Shown here piece after piece: positions 1 to 6,572 of a stretch of DNA of 12,078 nt. Where the stretch lies: assembly GCA_958350755.1 (NCBI GenBank), contig CATWID010000053.1, positions 1-12,078 of the forward strand. Direction: 5' to 3'. A program made the position numbers and the translations under genes. The DNA comes from an uncultured Collinsella sp. Its GTDB lineage: Bacteria; Actinomycetota; Coriobacteriia; Coriobacteriales; Coriobacteriaceae. How positions within the stretch are numbered: position 1 is the stretch's first letter; each line of letters starts with the position of its first letter. Under the pieces are notes generated by a model, which searched no databases, was not told where the DNA came from, and worked only from the letters and a program-made list of their open reading frames with translations.

Positions 1-31
1 TCTCGGAAGGCACGTGCAGACCTTTCGTCAT
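1..31 (-). CDS. Possible start of a gene running leftward out of the window (partial)
   Basis: Reading the minus strand, an ATG at 31-29 opens a frame with no stop before the window edge, giving MTKGLHVPSE. It is preceded by a purine-rich AGGTAGGAGG (43-34 area). The core AGGAGG sits only 2 nt from the ATG, which is short, but the nearby rRNA methyltransferase gene at 3137 has a very similar AGGTAGGG-AT-ATG arrangement. Ten codons are too few to recognise a family. If real, the gene is divergent from ppk and shares the 0.55 kb intergenic region with it. Confidence is limited because the evidence is only a start codon with a ribosome binding site. Confidence 0.35.
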   Translation of the reverse strand, partial: MTKGLHVPSE

Positions 32-112
32 GGCCTCCTACCTTTCTTTCGGGCCTTTCGGCCGAATCTATCAGCACCCTTCCGTAACGGGCGCTGCTTG
101 CTGACAGCTCTA

Positions 113-143
113 GTTATATCCAAATTCCACCCGCAATTCCACC
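113..143 (-). promoter_or_regulatory. Candidate divergent promoter with a 9-bp direct repeat
   Basis: On the minus strand a TATAAC (118-113) resembles a -10 box. The matching -35 position carries TGGAAT (141-136), a poor match. Two exact copies of AATTCCACC (+ strand, 123-131 and 135-143) lie 12 bp apart exactly over this -35 region, the layout expected for an activator or response-regulator site compensating for a weak -35. It would serve the leftward gene starting at 31. This is inference from spacing and repeats only. Confidence 0.25.
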
Positions 144-151
144 TCACCCCC

Positions 152-179
152 GAACGGTCAACAAAGTTCGATGAACGGT
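152..179. repeat. GAACGGT direct repeat, 21-bp spacing
   Basis: GAACGGT occurs at 152-158 and again at 173-179, a 21-bp period (two helical turns). A GTTC-gat-GAAC dyad lies between and overlaps the second copy. It could be a regulator binding site in the divergent intergenic region. A 7-bp repeat could also arise by chance. Confidence 0.25.
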
Positions 180-556
180 ATATCGAATATGATTCTCCCA
201 TAATGCACTTCGGCGTTCTAAAGTAGCTTTTCTAAGGTAAATGCTCTTTTTTCTTAAAAATCATTCGCAATTACAACTCCAATCTTTCGATTAAGAATTG
301 CATATCTAAAACGGTTTTATGTATATAAATGACGCTTGTTCGTGTTTCTGTCTGAATTCGATGATATTCAGCTACCTATCATTCTTATTCACACATACTC
401 ACCAGTTGAGTGAGGATATAGACCGTTTTTCACAACGCGAAGGGCGTCAGCTCTATGGCTTGTCAGCGTAAGAAGTAGGTAAAGATACCGTTCACGCGAT
501 ACGTCCGTGCCATAGGCCGACTAAATTGAGACAATAGTGAATAGTGTTAGGCAACC

Positions 557-571
557 GTCCCCCACGGGGAC
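557..571 (+). promoter_or_regulatory. Short GC hairpin before the likely ppk start
   Basis: GTCCCC (557-562), CAC loop, GGGGAC (566-571) form a perfect 6-bp stem. It ends 11 nt before the ATG at 583 and 17 nt before the ATG at 589. If translation starts at either ATG, the hairpin lies in the leader just upstream of the weak GGAC ribosome binding region (577-580) and could limit or tune initiation. If translation starts at GTG 544 it is simply coding. Confidence 0.3.
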
Positions 572-588
572 TGAACGGACAGATGCAT

Positions 589-3036
589 ATGCCGAGCAAA
601 ATCGAAAAAAAGCAAGCCGCTGCAAAGCTGCGTAAGCCGCCGCGCGACTTCTCGTACACGCAAAACCGAGAGCTTAGCTGGCTGCGCTTTGACGACCGCG
701 TGCTTGACGAAGCCTTCGACGAGACCGTTCCGCTGTTCGAGCGTCTAAAGTTCGTGTCGATTTTCGAGTCCAACCTCGACGAATTCCTTATGGTGCGCGT
801 GGGCGGCCTGTCCGATCTGGCAGAGCTCAAAAAACAGCCTGTCGACAACAAGAGCAATATGACCGCCTCCGAACAGGTCGACGCTGTCATGGCAGAGCTG
901 CCCGGGCTCCTTACCCGTTGGGAGTCCATCTTTAAGAGCATCGAGGGCAAACTCGACACCCTGGGCGTTCACCGCGCCCGCATCGATTCGCTTACGCCCG
1001 AGGAGCGCACCTTTGTAACCCGCTACTTCCAGGCCTACGTGTCGCCGGTTATCTCACCGTTGGTCATTGACCCGCGCCACCCCTTCCCCAACCTGCGCAA
1101 CGGCGCGCTCTATCTGGCTTGTGGCCTGGACGGCGTCACCGACGAGGAGAGCCTGCTGGGCCTTATCGAGATTCCCGCCTCGATGAACCGCGTGGTCGAG
1201 ATTCCCTCGCCCGCCGGCACCTACTCCTACATCTTGCTCGAGGACGTCATTCTTGCCTGCTTGGACAGCTGCTTTGGTTCCTATAAGCCGCTCGACCGCG
1301 CTCTGATCCGCGTCACCCGCAATGCCGATATCGACCCGGACGGCGAGGGCGTCGAGGAGGAAGAGGATTACCGCCAGCACATGAAGCGCATCCTCAAAAA
1401 GCGCTTGCGCCTGCAGCCGGTGGTGCTTGCCGTCTCCGGTTCGCTCGAGAAGGCGACGCTCAAGACCATCCGCAAAGCGCTCGAGCTTTCGCGCCGCTCG
1501 GTTTTTACCTGCGATATCCCGCTCGACCTGGGCTACGTCTTTGGCATCGAGGGCAAAATTCCCGAGCACCTGCGCAACGAGCTCCTCTTTACGCCGTTTA
1601 AGCCGCAGCCCAATCCCACCATCGACATGTCCCGCTCCATTCGCGAGCAGGTGCTGCAGGGCGACAAGTTGCTCTTTTACCCCTACGAGGCCATGAATCC
1701 GTTCCTGGACCTGGTACACGAGGCCGCATACGACCCCGAGTGCATCTCGCTGCGCATCACGCTCTACCGCGTGGCCAAGCAGAGTCGTCTGTGCGAGTCG
1801 TTGATTGACGCCGCCGAGAACGGCAAAGAGGTCACGGTGCTCATGGAGCTTCGCGCGCGCTTTGACGAGCAAAATAACATCGAGTGGGCAGAGCGTCTGG
1901 AAGAAGCGGGCTGCACCGTCATCTATGGCTCCGAGGGCTTTAAATGCCACTCAAAGATCTGCCAGCTCACCTATCGCGAGGGCATGGCGCTCACTCGACT
2001 CACGCTTTTGGGCACCGGTAACTTTAACGAGAAGACGGCCAAGCTCTACAGCGACTTTATGCTCATGACCGCCCATCCCGGGATCGGCGAAGACGCCAAC
2101 CTGTTCTTCCGCAACCTGTCGCTGGGCAACCTGCGCGGCGACTACCGCTTTTTGGGCGTGGCGCCCGTCGGCCTTAAGCCACTCATCATGCGCGGTCTGG
2201 ACCGCGAGATCCAACGTGCTCTCGCCGGCGAGCCCGCGCGCGTGTTCTTTAAGCTCAACTCGCTGACCGACCGCGAGGTCATCGACAAGATTTCCGAGGC
2301 ATCGTGTGCCGGCGTGCGCGTGGACATGATCATCCGCGGCATCTCGTGCCTGAAGCCCAACATTGCGGGCAAGACCGAAAACGTGCACGTACGTTCCATC
2401 GTCGGACGTTTCTTGGAGCACGCGCGCGTCTATGCCTTCGGCGTGGACTCGGACATGATCTACCTGAGTTCTGCCGACATGATGACGCGCAACACCGAGC
2501 ATCGTGTGGAGATCGCCTTCCCCGTGCTCGACCCCACCTGCCGCGCCCTGGTGCACGAGTACATGGGCATGCAGCTGCGCGACAACGTGAAGGCCCGCAG
2601 CCTCACGAGCGACGGCACCTGGGTTCCCGTAGAGCGAAAAGAGGGTGAGAAGCCCTTTAACTCGCAGGAGTTCCTGTTGGAGCGCGCTTATCGCAACGCC
2701 GAGTCCGCAGCCGTGGCTTCGGAGCCCGTCGCCAAAGCAAAACCGGAATCCGCACCTGTTCTGGGCCCCAAGCCCAAGCCCCAGGCGGACGTTCCCAAGG
2801 TCCAGGCGGTCCAGGCAACCGTCATTGAACCCGACCTGGAATCCGAACCCGAGCCTGCGCCCCAGCCCCAGCCTCAGCCGCAGACCGTCAAGTCCGCGCC
2901 CCATGCAAGCGCCCGCCGCGAGAAACCCGCCGGCAAGACCAAGGCCATCGAGCGCCATCGCCCCGGCCGCGTGCGTATGGGTCTGGGCCTGATCGGCTTA
3001 GGCCTTAAGACGCTCATTACCGGCAAGACGAAATAG
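589..3036 (+). CDS. ppk1: Polyphosphate kinase 1 with a C-terminal extension
   Basis: PPK1 reversibly transfers the gamma-phosphate of ATP to inorganic polyphosphate. Numbering from ATG 589 (815 aa), the N-terminal signature NRELSWLRFDDRV begins at residue 26. The phosphate/Mg-binding arginines correspond to R394 (LYRVA) and R424 (RARFDE). The catalytic histidine is H454 in FKCHSK (equivalent to E. coli H435), followed by GTGNFNEKTAKLYSDF. The second conserved histidine is H611 in RFLEHARVY (equivalent to E. coli H592). The PPK1 core ends near residue 695. The last 120 residues are extra: rich in Pro, Glu, Gln and Lys (EPEPAPQPQPQPQ), then a basic segment and a Gly/Leu-rich tail. The start is uncertain: ATG 589, ATG 583 and GTG 544 are in frame; I prefer 583/589 for codon type and the GGAC at 577. 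It is a monocistronic unit ending at a terminator. Confidence 0.95.
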   Translation: MPSKIEKKQAAAKLRKPPRDFSYTQNRELSWLRFDDRVLDEAFDETVPLFERLKFVSIFESNLDEFLMVRVGGLSDLAELKKQPVDNKSNMTASEQVDAVMAELPGLLTRWESIFKSIEGKLDTLGVHRARIDSLTPEERTFVTRYFQAYVSPVISPLVIDPRHPFPNLRNGALYLACGLDGVTDEESLLGLIEIPASMNRVVEIPSPAGTYSYILLEDVILACLDSCFGSYKPLDRALIRVTRNADIDPDGEGVEEEEDYRQHMKRILKKRLRLQPVVLAVSGSLEKATLKTIRKALELSRRSVFTCDIPLDLGYVFGIEGKIPEHLRNELLFTPFKPQPNPTIDMSRSIREQVLQGDKLLFYPYEAMNPFLDLVHEAAYDPECISLRITLYRVAKQSRLCESLIDAAENGKEVTVLMELRARFDEQNNIEWAERLEEAGCTVIYGSEGFKCHSKICQLTYREGMALTRLTLLGTGNFNEKTAKLYSDFMLMTAHPGIGEDANLFFRNLSLGNLRGDYRFLGVAPVGLKPLIMRGLDREIQRALAGEPARVFFKLNSLTDREVIDKISEASCAGVRVDMIIRGISCLKPNIAGKTENVHVRSIVGRFLEHARVYAFGVDSDMIYLSSADMMTRNTEHRVEIAFPVLDPTCRALVHEYMGMQLRDNVKARSLTSDGTWVPVERKEGEKPFNSQEFLLERAYRNAESAAVASEPVAKAKPESAPVLGPKPKPQADVPKVQAVQATVIEPDLESEPEPAPQPQPQPQTVKSAPHASARREKPAGKTKAIERHRPGRVRMGLGLIGLGLKTLITGKTK

Positions 3037-3047
3037 ACGTTTGTAGA

Positions 3048-3090
3048 AGCGCACCGTATTTGAGGAATGCCTCAGGTACGGGGCGCTTTT
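3048..3090 (+). terminator. Intrinsic terminator of ppk
   Basis: AGCGC (3048-3052), CCGTA (3054-3058) and TGAGG (3061-3065) pair with CCTCA (3070-3074), TACGG (3077-3081) and GCGCT (3083-3087). The intervening TT/GG can form U-G wobbles, so the RNA stem is nearly continuous, with one A/G mismatch and an AATG loop. A TTT follows the T of GCGCT. It starts 12 bp after the ppk stop codon. Confidence 0.85.
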
Positions 3091-3093
3091 CCC

Positions 3094-3102
3094 TGCTACC
3101 AT
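3094..3102 (+). promoter_or_regulatory. Candidate extended -10 promoter for the rRNA methyltransferase gene
   Basis: TG-C-TACCAT (3094-3102) fits an extended -10 element, located just after the ppk terminator and 35 bp before the ATG at 3137. No good -35 is seen, as is usual with extended -10 promoters. If correct, the ATG at 3101 lies inside the promoter, which supports the start at 3137. Confidence 0.35.
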
Positions 3103-3136
3103 GGTGCGAATAACAACGCGAATGACAGGTAGGGAT

Positions 3137-4450
3137 ATGAAGCTCACTATAGAATCGATGACCTACGGCGCCGACGGGCTGGCGCACGCCGACAACGGCA
3201 AGGCCGTCTTTGTGCAGGGCGCCGTGGCAGGCGACACCGTCGAGGCCGAGGTCGTACAGGACGGCAAGTCGTTCATGCGCGCCCGCACCACCGAGATTCT
3301 GGAGCCAAGCCCCGATCGCATTCAGCCTCCCTGCCCCTTCGTGGGCATCTGCGGTGGCTGCTCGTGGGGCAACCTCTCACGCACCGCTCAGCTTGCCGCC
3401 AAGGAGCAAAACCTGCGCTCCACGCTCGAGCGCATCGGCAAGTTCACCCCTGAGCAAGTCGACGAGCTGGTGCAGCCCATCCGCCACACCAAGGACGATT
3501 GGGGCTACCGCAATAAAATTGAGCTCGAACCGACCGTTGTAAACGGCCGCGTGCGTCTTGGCATGCACGGCGTCGATCCCAGCAAGATCGTGACCGTCGA
3601 TTCGTGCCCGCTGTTCGATAAGCGTTTTCCCAAGGCGCTCAAGTCAGTCGTCGGCGCGCTCAACTATCTGAGTGGCAGCCACGACCTGGGTCTGGAGCGC
3701 GTGGGCATTCGCGCCTCGCGTCGCACCAAGGCACTCGAGGTGGCGCTCTGGACGCCTACGGGCTCTTTCCCGCGCTCACAGGTCTCGCGCGTGCTGGCAG
3801 ACGCCGCACACCCCACAAGTGTCGTGCGCGTGATGAGCAAGGGTGAAAAGAAGGCCCGCCGTGTCTCCAAAGTCGAAATGCTCGCCGGAGAGGGCTCGTG
3901 GACCGAGAACATCGCTGACGGCCAGATGCGCTTGTCTGCCCCGTCTTTTTTCCAGGTCAACACCAAGGGTGCCGAGATTTTGATCGACCTTGTCATGGAC
4001 GCCCTCGACCCGCAGGAAAACGAGCTGGCCGTGGACCTGTACTGCGGTGCCGGCACCTTTACCCTGCCGCTCGCCCGCCGCTGCGATTTTGTCGCCGCTG
4101 TCGAAGCCTATGGCCCGGCCGTGCGCGACCTGCGCCGTAACCTGGAGATCAACAAGCTCGACAACGTCGACGTCATCGGCGGCGACGCGGTGCGCGAGTT
4201 CCCCGATCAGGACGCCGATGTCCTGGTGGTCGACCCGCCGCGTGCAGGCCTCGCCCCCGAGGCGATCGACCTTATCGCCAGCACGAGTGCCCGCGATGTC
4301 GCCTACGTGAGCTGCGACCCGGCCACCCTGGCGCGCGATCTCAAACGCTTTGTCGAGGAAGGCACCTTCTCCCCCGTCAAGATCACGCCAGTCGATCTGT
4401 TCCCGCAAACGTTCCACTGCGAAACCGTCGTCCACCTTAAGCGCAACTAG
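3137..4450 (+). CDS. rlmD: 23S rRNA (uracil-C5)-methyltransferase, RlmD/RlmCD type
   Basis: The enzyme transfers a methyl group from S-adenosylmethionine to C5 of a uridine in 23S rRNA. The start at 3137 (437 aa) is chosen because AGGTAGGG (3127-3134) lies just upstream; an in-frame ATG at 3101 is too close to the ppk terminator. An N-terminal TRAM-like beta-barrel (about residues 1-55) is followed by the iron-sulfur cluster cysteines C66, C72, C75 (CPFVGICGGC) and C157 (DSCPLF), as in E. coli RlmD. FFQVNT is at 271-276. The SAM motif VDLYCGAGTFTL is at 299-310 and motif IV DPPRAG at 366-371. The catalytic cysteine is C393 in YVSCDPATLARD, and the probable general base is E429 in HCETVVHL. 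Whether it targets U1939, U747 or both (Gram-positive RlmCD) cannot be told from sequence. It has its own terminator at 4551. Confidence 0.93.
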   Translation: MKLTIESMTYGADGLAHADNGKAVFVQGAVAGDTVEAEVVQDGKSFMRARTTEILEPSPDRIQPPCPFVGICGGCSWGNLSRTAQLAAKEQNLRSTLERIGKFTPEQVDELVQPIRHTKDDWGYRNKIELEPTVVNGRVRLGMHGVDPSKIVTVDSCPLFDKRFPKALKSVVGALNYLSGSHDLGLERVGIRASRRTKALEVALWTPTGSFPRSQVSRVLADAAHPTSVVRVMSKGEKKARRVSKVEMLAGEGSWTENIADGQMRLSAPSFFQVNTKGAEILIDLVMDALDPQENELAVDLYCGAGTFTLPLARRCDFVAAVEAYGPAVRDLRRNLEINKLDNVDVIGGDAVREFPDQDADVLVVDPPRAGLAPEAIDLIASTSARDVAYVSCDPATLARDLKRFVEEGTFSPVKITPVDLFPQTFHCETVVHLKRN

Positions 4451-4488
4451 ACTGTTTGCCCCAGACCACGCCCGATGATTTTTCTGGC

Positions 4489-4534
4489 ACGGGGATAAAA
4501 ATAGATTTGCTCCGAATGATTATTTAATCCCCGT
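4489..4534. repeat. 8-bp inverted repeat with a 30-bp AT-rich spacer
   Basis: ACGGGGAT (4489-4496) and ATCCCCGT (4527-4534) are perfect inverted arms, extended past one mismatch by AAA/TTT. The spacer is AT-rich. It sits between the rRNA methyltransferase stop and its terminator. It could be an operator, a weak RNA structure in the 3' UTR, or part of the old insertion-sequence end; no choice can be made. Confidence 0.4.
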
Positions 4535-4550
4535 CCCGAAATTGAACCGC

Positions 4551-4587
4551 CCCTCATTTCTTGAACATTAGAAATGGGGGCTTCTTT
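4551..4587 (+). terminator. Intrinsic terminator of the rRNA methyltransferase gene
   Basis: CCCTCATTTCT (4551-4561) pairs with AGAAATGGGGG (4570-4580), an 11-bp stem with one T-G wobble and an 8-nt loop. CTTCTTTA follows as a moderate T-rich tail. It lies 100 bp after the methyltransferase stop, with no other + gene before it. Confidence 0.75.
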
Positions 4588-4917
4588 ATGGACGGGAGAG
4601 TCAGGCACGACGCCACGCTGAGGACTCTTGCAGCAGAGCTTTGCGACAGGGGGTGCGGGCGCGCCGAAGGCCAGCGGGAGGCCGAAGGGTGCCCGGACCC
4701 GGCCGGGGCCGGCGGCGTGCGAGGGCAAGCTCATGCGACGGAGCTGCTGCCCGGGCGCCTGAAGGACGAATTCTACAGGAACCGGACGTGGCGGAGCTTC
4801 GAGGAGTTCAAGCGGGACCTCGAAGCCTATACCGTTCACTGGAACAAGAGGAGGCGGGTTAAGCAAAAGGGACTGACCCCGGAGGAGTTCCGGAATCAGT
4901 CCCCATGCGCGGCATAG
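4588..4917 (+). pseudogene. C-terminal remnant of an IS3-family (IS150-like) transposase OrfB
   Basis: The frame from ATG 4588 to TAG 4917 ends in LKDEFYRNRTW, FEEFKRDLEAYTVHWNKRRR and GLTPEEFRNQS. This is the typical end of an IS3-family DDE transposase, the stretch carrying the last catalytic Glu region and the Y..HWN..RR tail. Clear similarity covers only about 4733-4914. Upstream, ATELLPGRLKDEF looks like the family's DNAATEQ.FGHLKDEF motif with several codons lost, and the N-terminal half is unrecognisable and extremely GC-rich (about 4637-4740). The catalytic core (first two Asp residues) is absent, so it cannot transpose. The nominal ATG follows the preceding terminator directly and has no good ribosome binding site. 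Confidence 0.8.
4869..4903. repeat. Nested inverted repeat inside the transposase remnant
   Basis: GGGACTGA (4869-4876) and TCAGTCCC (4896-4903) are perfect 8-bp arms, enclosing CCGGA (4879-4883) and TCCGG (4889-4893). The whole can fold as one stem with a small internal loop. It lies in the last codons of the transposase, close to the IS end. It may block read-through transcription into the element or be an intrinsic part of the IS end. Confidence 0.45.
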
Positions 4918-5005
4918 GCCGCTAATTGACCCGTCCAAGTTTCGGGACTCAGTTCATTTCAGCGCCGCCCGAGAAAGCTAAACGCCTTCTGGCAGGTTGT
5001 CCCGA

Positions 5006-5036
5006 GCCGAGGGCGGCTACCTTGATCGCCCTCGGC
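5006..5036 (-). terminator. Strong GC hairpin after the PTS gene, probable terminator
   Basis: GCCGAGGGCG (5006-5015) and CGCCCTCGGC (5027-5036) form a perfect 10-bp GC-rich stem with an 11-nt loop. It is 57 bp beyond the PTS stop codon, reading on the minus strand. There is no T-run on either side, so termination would be Rho-dependent or weak, or the stem may just protect the 3' end. Confidence 0.5.
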
Positions 5037-5092
5037 CCTCACCCACCTCAACTGCTCCTCAATTACATAGAGCTGGTCGAAAAGGGCGCAGG

Positions 5093-6541
5093 CTAGCGGG
5101 CGCCTTCCTCGTCGTCGTTGGGTCGGTAGGTGATGAACTCGATAACAAAGGCCAGAACGGCAGAGACGAGTGCGGCGATGATCGCGTAGATCATGTGGGA
5201 GATCCCGGCGCCACCAGGGGTCCCGTCGATGAAGTTGAGCAGGTTGAAGACGCCGAGGCCGCCCGAGATGTACATGAGGGCGCCCGTCATTCCCACGATG
5301 GCGCCGCCCACGGCGGAGCTCAGGCATGCCACGACGAACGCGCGCTTGTTGGGGAGGGCGATGCCGTAGATGCCCGGCTCGGTGACGCCGAAGAAGAAGG
5401 CGGAGATCATCGCGGGAAGGGCGATGCCGCGGAAGCGCTCGTCCTTGTTTCTGAGGTACATGGCAAAGATGACCGCTCCGAGCGCGAACCCGTGGCCGAT
5501 GGTGGCGGCGAGCACGCTGTCGTGGCCGAGGGTGTTCAGGTTCATGATGGAGATGGGGATGAGGCTCCAGTGGAAGCCAAAGATGACGAGGCACATCCAC
5601 AGTCCGCCGACCAGGGCGCTGCCCAGGACGGAACCAACCACGGGAAGCTGGAAGATGAACGAGAACGCCGCGCTCAGCAGGTTGGTGATGAGGGTGGCCA
5701 CCGGGCCGATGACGAGGTAGCCCAAGACGATGGAGACCGTCATCGTGGCGAGCGGGACAAGGAACATCTTGAGCGCAGCCGGCATCCAGCTCTTGAGCCA
5801 GCGCTCAAGGATAGAGCCGAACCACACCATGAGAAGGACGGGGATCACCGAGCTCACGTAGCCGGACACGGGCATGATGATGGGGAGCCCGAGGGCGGTG
5901 GCGTACCACGAGAACGTGCCAGCCACGCCGAGGTCGATGCTGCCGAGCGCCTCGCCCGAGGTCAGGGCGACCATCGTCGGGTAGAGAAGCGCCACGCCGA
6001 TTGCCACGCCGGTGAACTCGTTCATGCGGAACTTGCGCGCGGCACTGAACGCCAAGGCGACGGGAAGGAAGTAGAAGAAGCCGTCAGCCACGGTGTAGAG
6101 CAGCGTGTAGAGGCCGTCGTTTGCAAAGGCCGGGACGAAGTAGGTGATGAGGGCAAGCAGTCCCTTCATGATGCCTGCGGCGGCAAGCGGTCCCAGGATG
6201 GGCTGGAAGATGCCAGAGATGAGGTCGATGACGACGGAGGCAACGGTCTTATCGCCCTGGGGCTCGTCGTCGGCGCTTGCGCCGCCCGAGAAGTTGCCGG
6301 CCTCCAGGACCGCGTCGTAGACGTCCTCGACGATGTTACCCACGACCACCTGGTACTGGCCGTTGGCCTGGATGACCTGGATGACGCCCTTGAGGGCCTC
6401 GATCTTGGCAGTGTTGGCGCGGGACTCGTCCTTGAGTTTGAAGCGCACGCGCGTGATGCAGTGCGCGACGCTGGCGACGTTCTCTGTGCCGCCTACGTTC
6501 TCGAGTATGGATCTGGCCAGATCGTCGTATTTTTCAGCCAT
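5093..6541 (-). CDS. ascF: Beta-glucoside PTS permease, enzyme IIBC (AscF-like)
   Basis: A membrane permease that imports a beta-glucoside and phosphorylates it. The IIB domain (about residues 1-85) carries the phosphorylated cysteine C28 in the classic HCITRVRF motif. A linker (about 86-98) leads to the IIC membrane domain (about 100-475), with many hydrophobic helices and the family motifs GFHWSLIPI (322-330), GVTEPGIYG (385-393) and IDGTPGGAG (438-446). At 482 aa it matches IIBC proteins such as E. coli AscF (as I recall, about 485 aa); it ends without the IIA domain found in BglF/BglP, so phosphate must come from a separate IIA. The start is firm: AAGGAGA lies 6 bp upstream. It is the last gene of the cassette, 31 bp after the GH1 gene. 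Substrate could be an aryl-beta-glucoside, cellobiose or similar. Confidence 0.93.
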   Translation of the reverse strand: MAEKYDDLARSILENVGGTENVASVAHCITRVRFKLKDESRANTAKIEALKGVIQVIQANGQYQVVVGNIVEDVYDAVLEAGNFSGGASADDEPQGDKTVASVVIDLISGIFQPILGPLAAAGIMKGLLALITYFVPAFANDGLYTLLYTVADGFFYFLPVALAFSAARKFRMNEFTGVAIGVALLYPTMVALTSGEALGSIDLGVAGTFSWYATALGLPIIMPVSGYVSSVIPVLLMVWFGSILERWLKSWMPAALKMFLVPLATMTVSIVLGYLVIGPVATLITNLLSAAFSFIFQLPVVGSVLGSALVGGLWMCLVIFGFHWSLIPISIMNLNTLGHDSVLAATIGHGFALGAVIFAMYLRNKDERFRGIALPAMISAFFFGVTEPGIYGIALPNKRAFVVACLSSAVGGAIVGMTGALMYISGGLGVFNLLNFIDGTPGGAGISHMIYAIIAALVSAVLAFVIEFITYRPNDDEEGAR

Positions 6542-6572
6542 TATTTTCTCCTTAGTGATATTGCCCGGGCGG

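Larger units (their letters stand above)
32..588. other. Long AT-rich intergenic region upstream of ppk
   Basis: No convincing gene is seen on either strand. A 70-codon + frame at 14-226 lacks a ribosome binding site and family features, and overlaps the divergent gene start. The stretch from about 225 to 430 is clearly AT-richer than the coding DNA, with T and A runs. Visible elements are the direct repeats at 123-143 and 152-179, and a CTCAC/GTGAG inverted repeat at 398-402/410-414. A TTGTCA at 460-465, with a poor -10 (AGATAC, 483-488) 17 bp later, is a weak ppk promoter candidate. TATAAA-like sequence at 322-329 lacks a good -35. No tRNA or known riboswitch was recognised. Confidence 0.6.
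4588..4956 (+). mobile_element. Remnant of an IS3/IS150-type insertion sequence with its right end
   Basis: Downstream of the transposase remnant, 4928-4956 reads (reverse complement) TGAACTGAGTCCCGAAACTT followed by GGACGGGTC. The TG start and the GTCCCGAAACTTGGAC core are typical of IS150-type terminal inverted repeats, so the right boundary is probably at 4956. A partial match, GTCCCGAAATTGAAC, occurs at 4533-4547 in the orientation expected of the left end; it may be a decayed left repeat, which would make the whole remnant about 430 bp. The left boundary is uncertain. Confidence 0.65.

Noticed and set aside
14..226. 70-codon + strand frame near the left edge
   Set aside because: No ribosome binding site, no family resemblance, and it overlaps the better-supported leftward gene start.
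489..499. PHO box upstream of ppk (GTTCACGCG)
   Set aside because: Only a single GTTCAC-like unit is present; the known actinobacterial site needs at least two 11-bp direct repeats.
1951..2958. 335-codon minus strand open frame within ppk
   Set aside because: Glycine/leucine/histidine-rich shadow of ppk codons, no recognisable domain.
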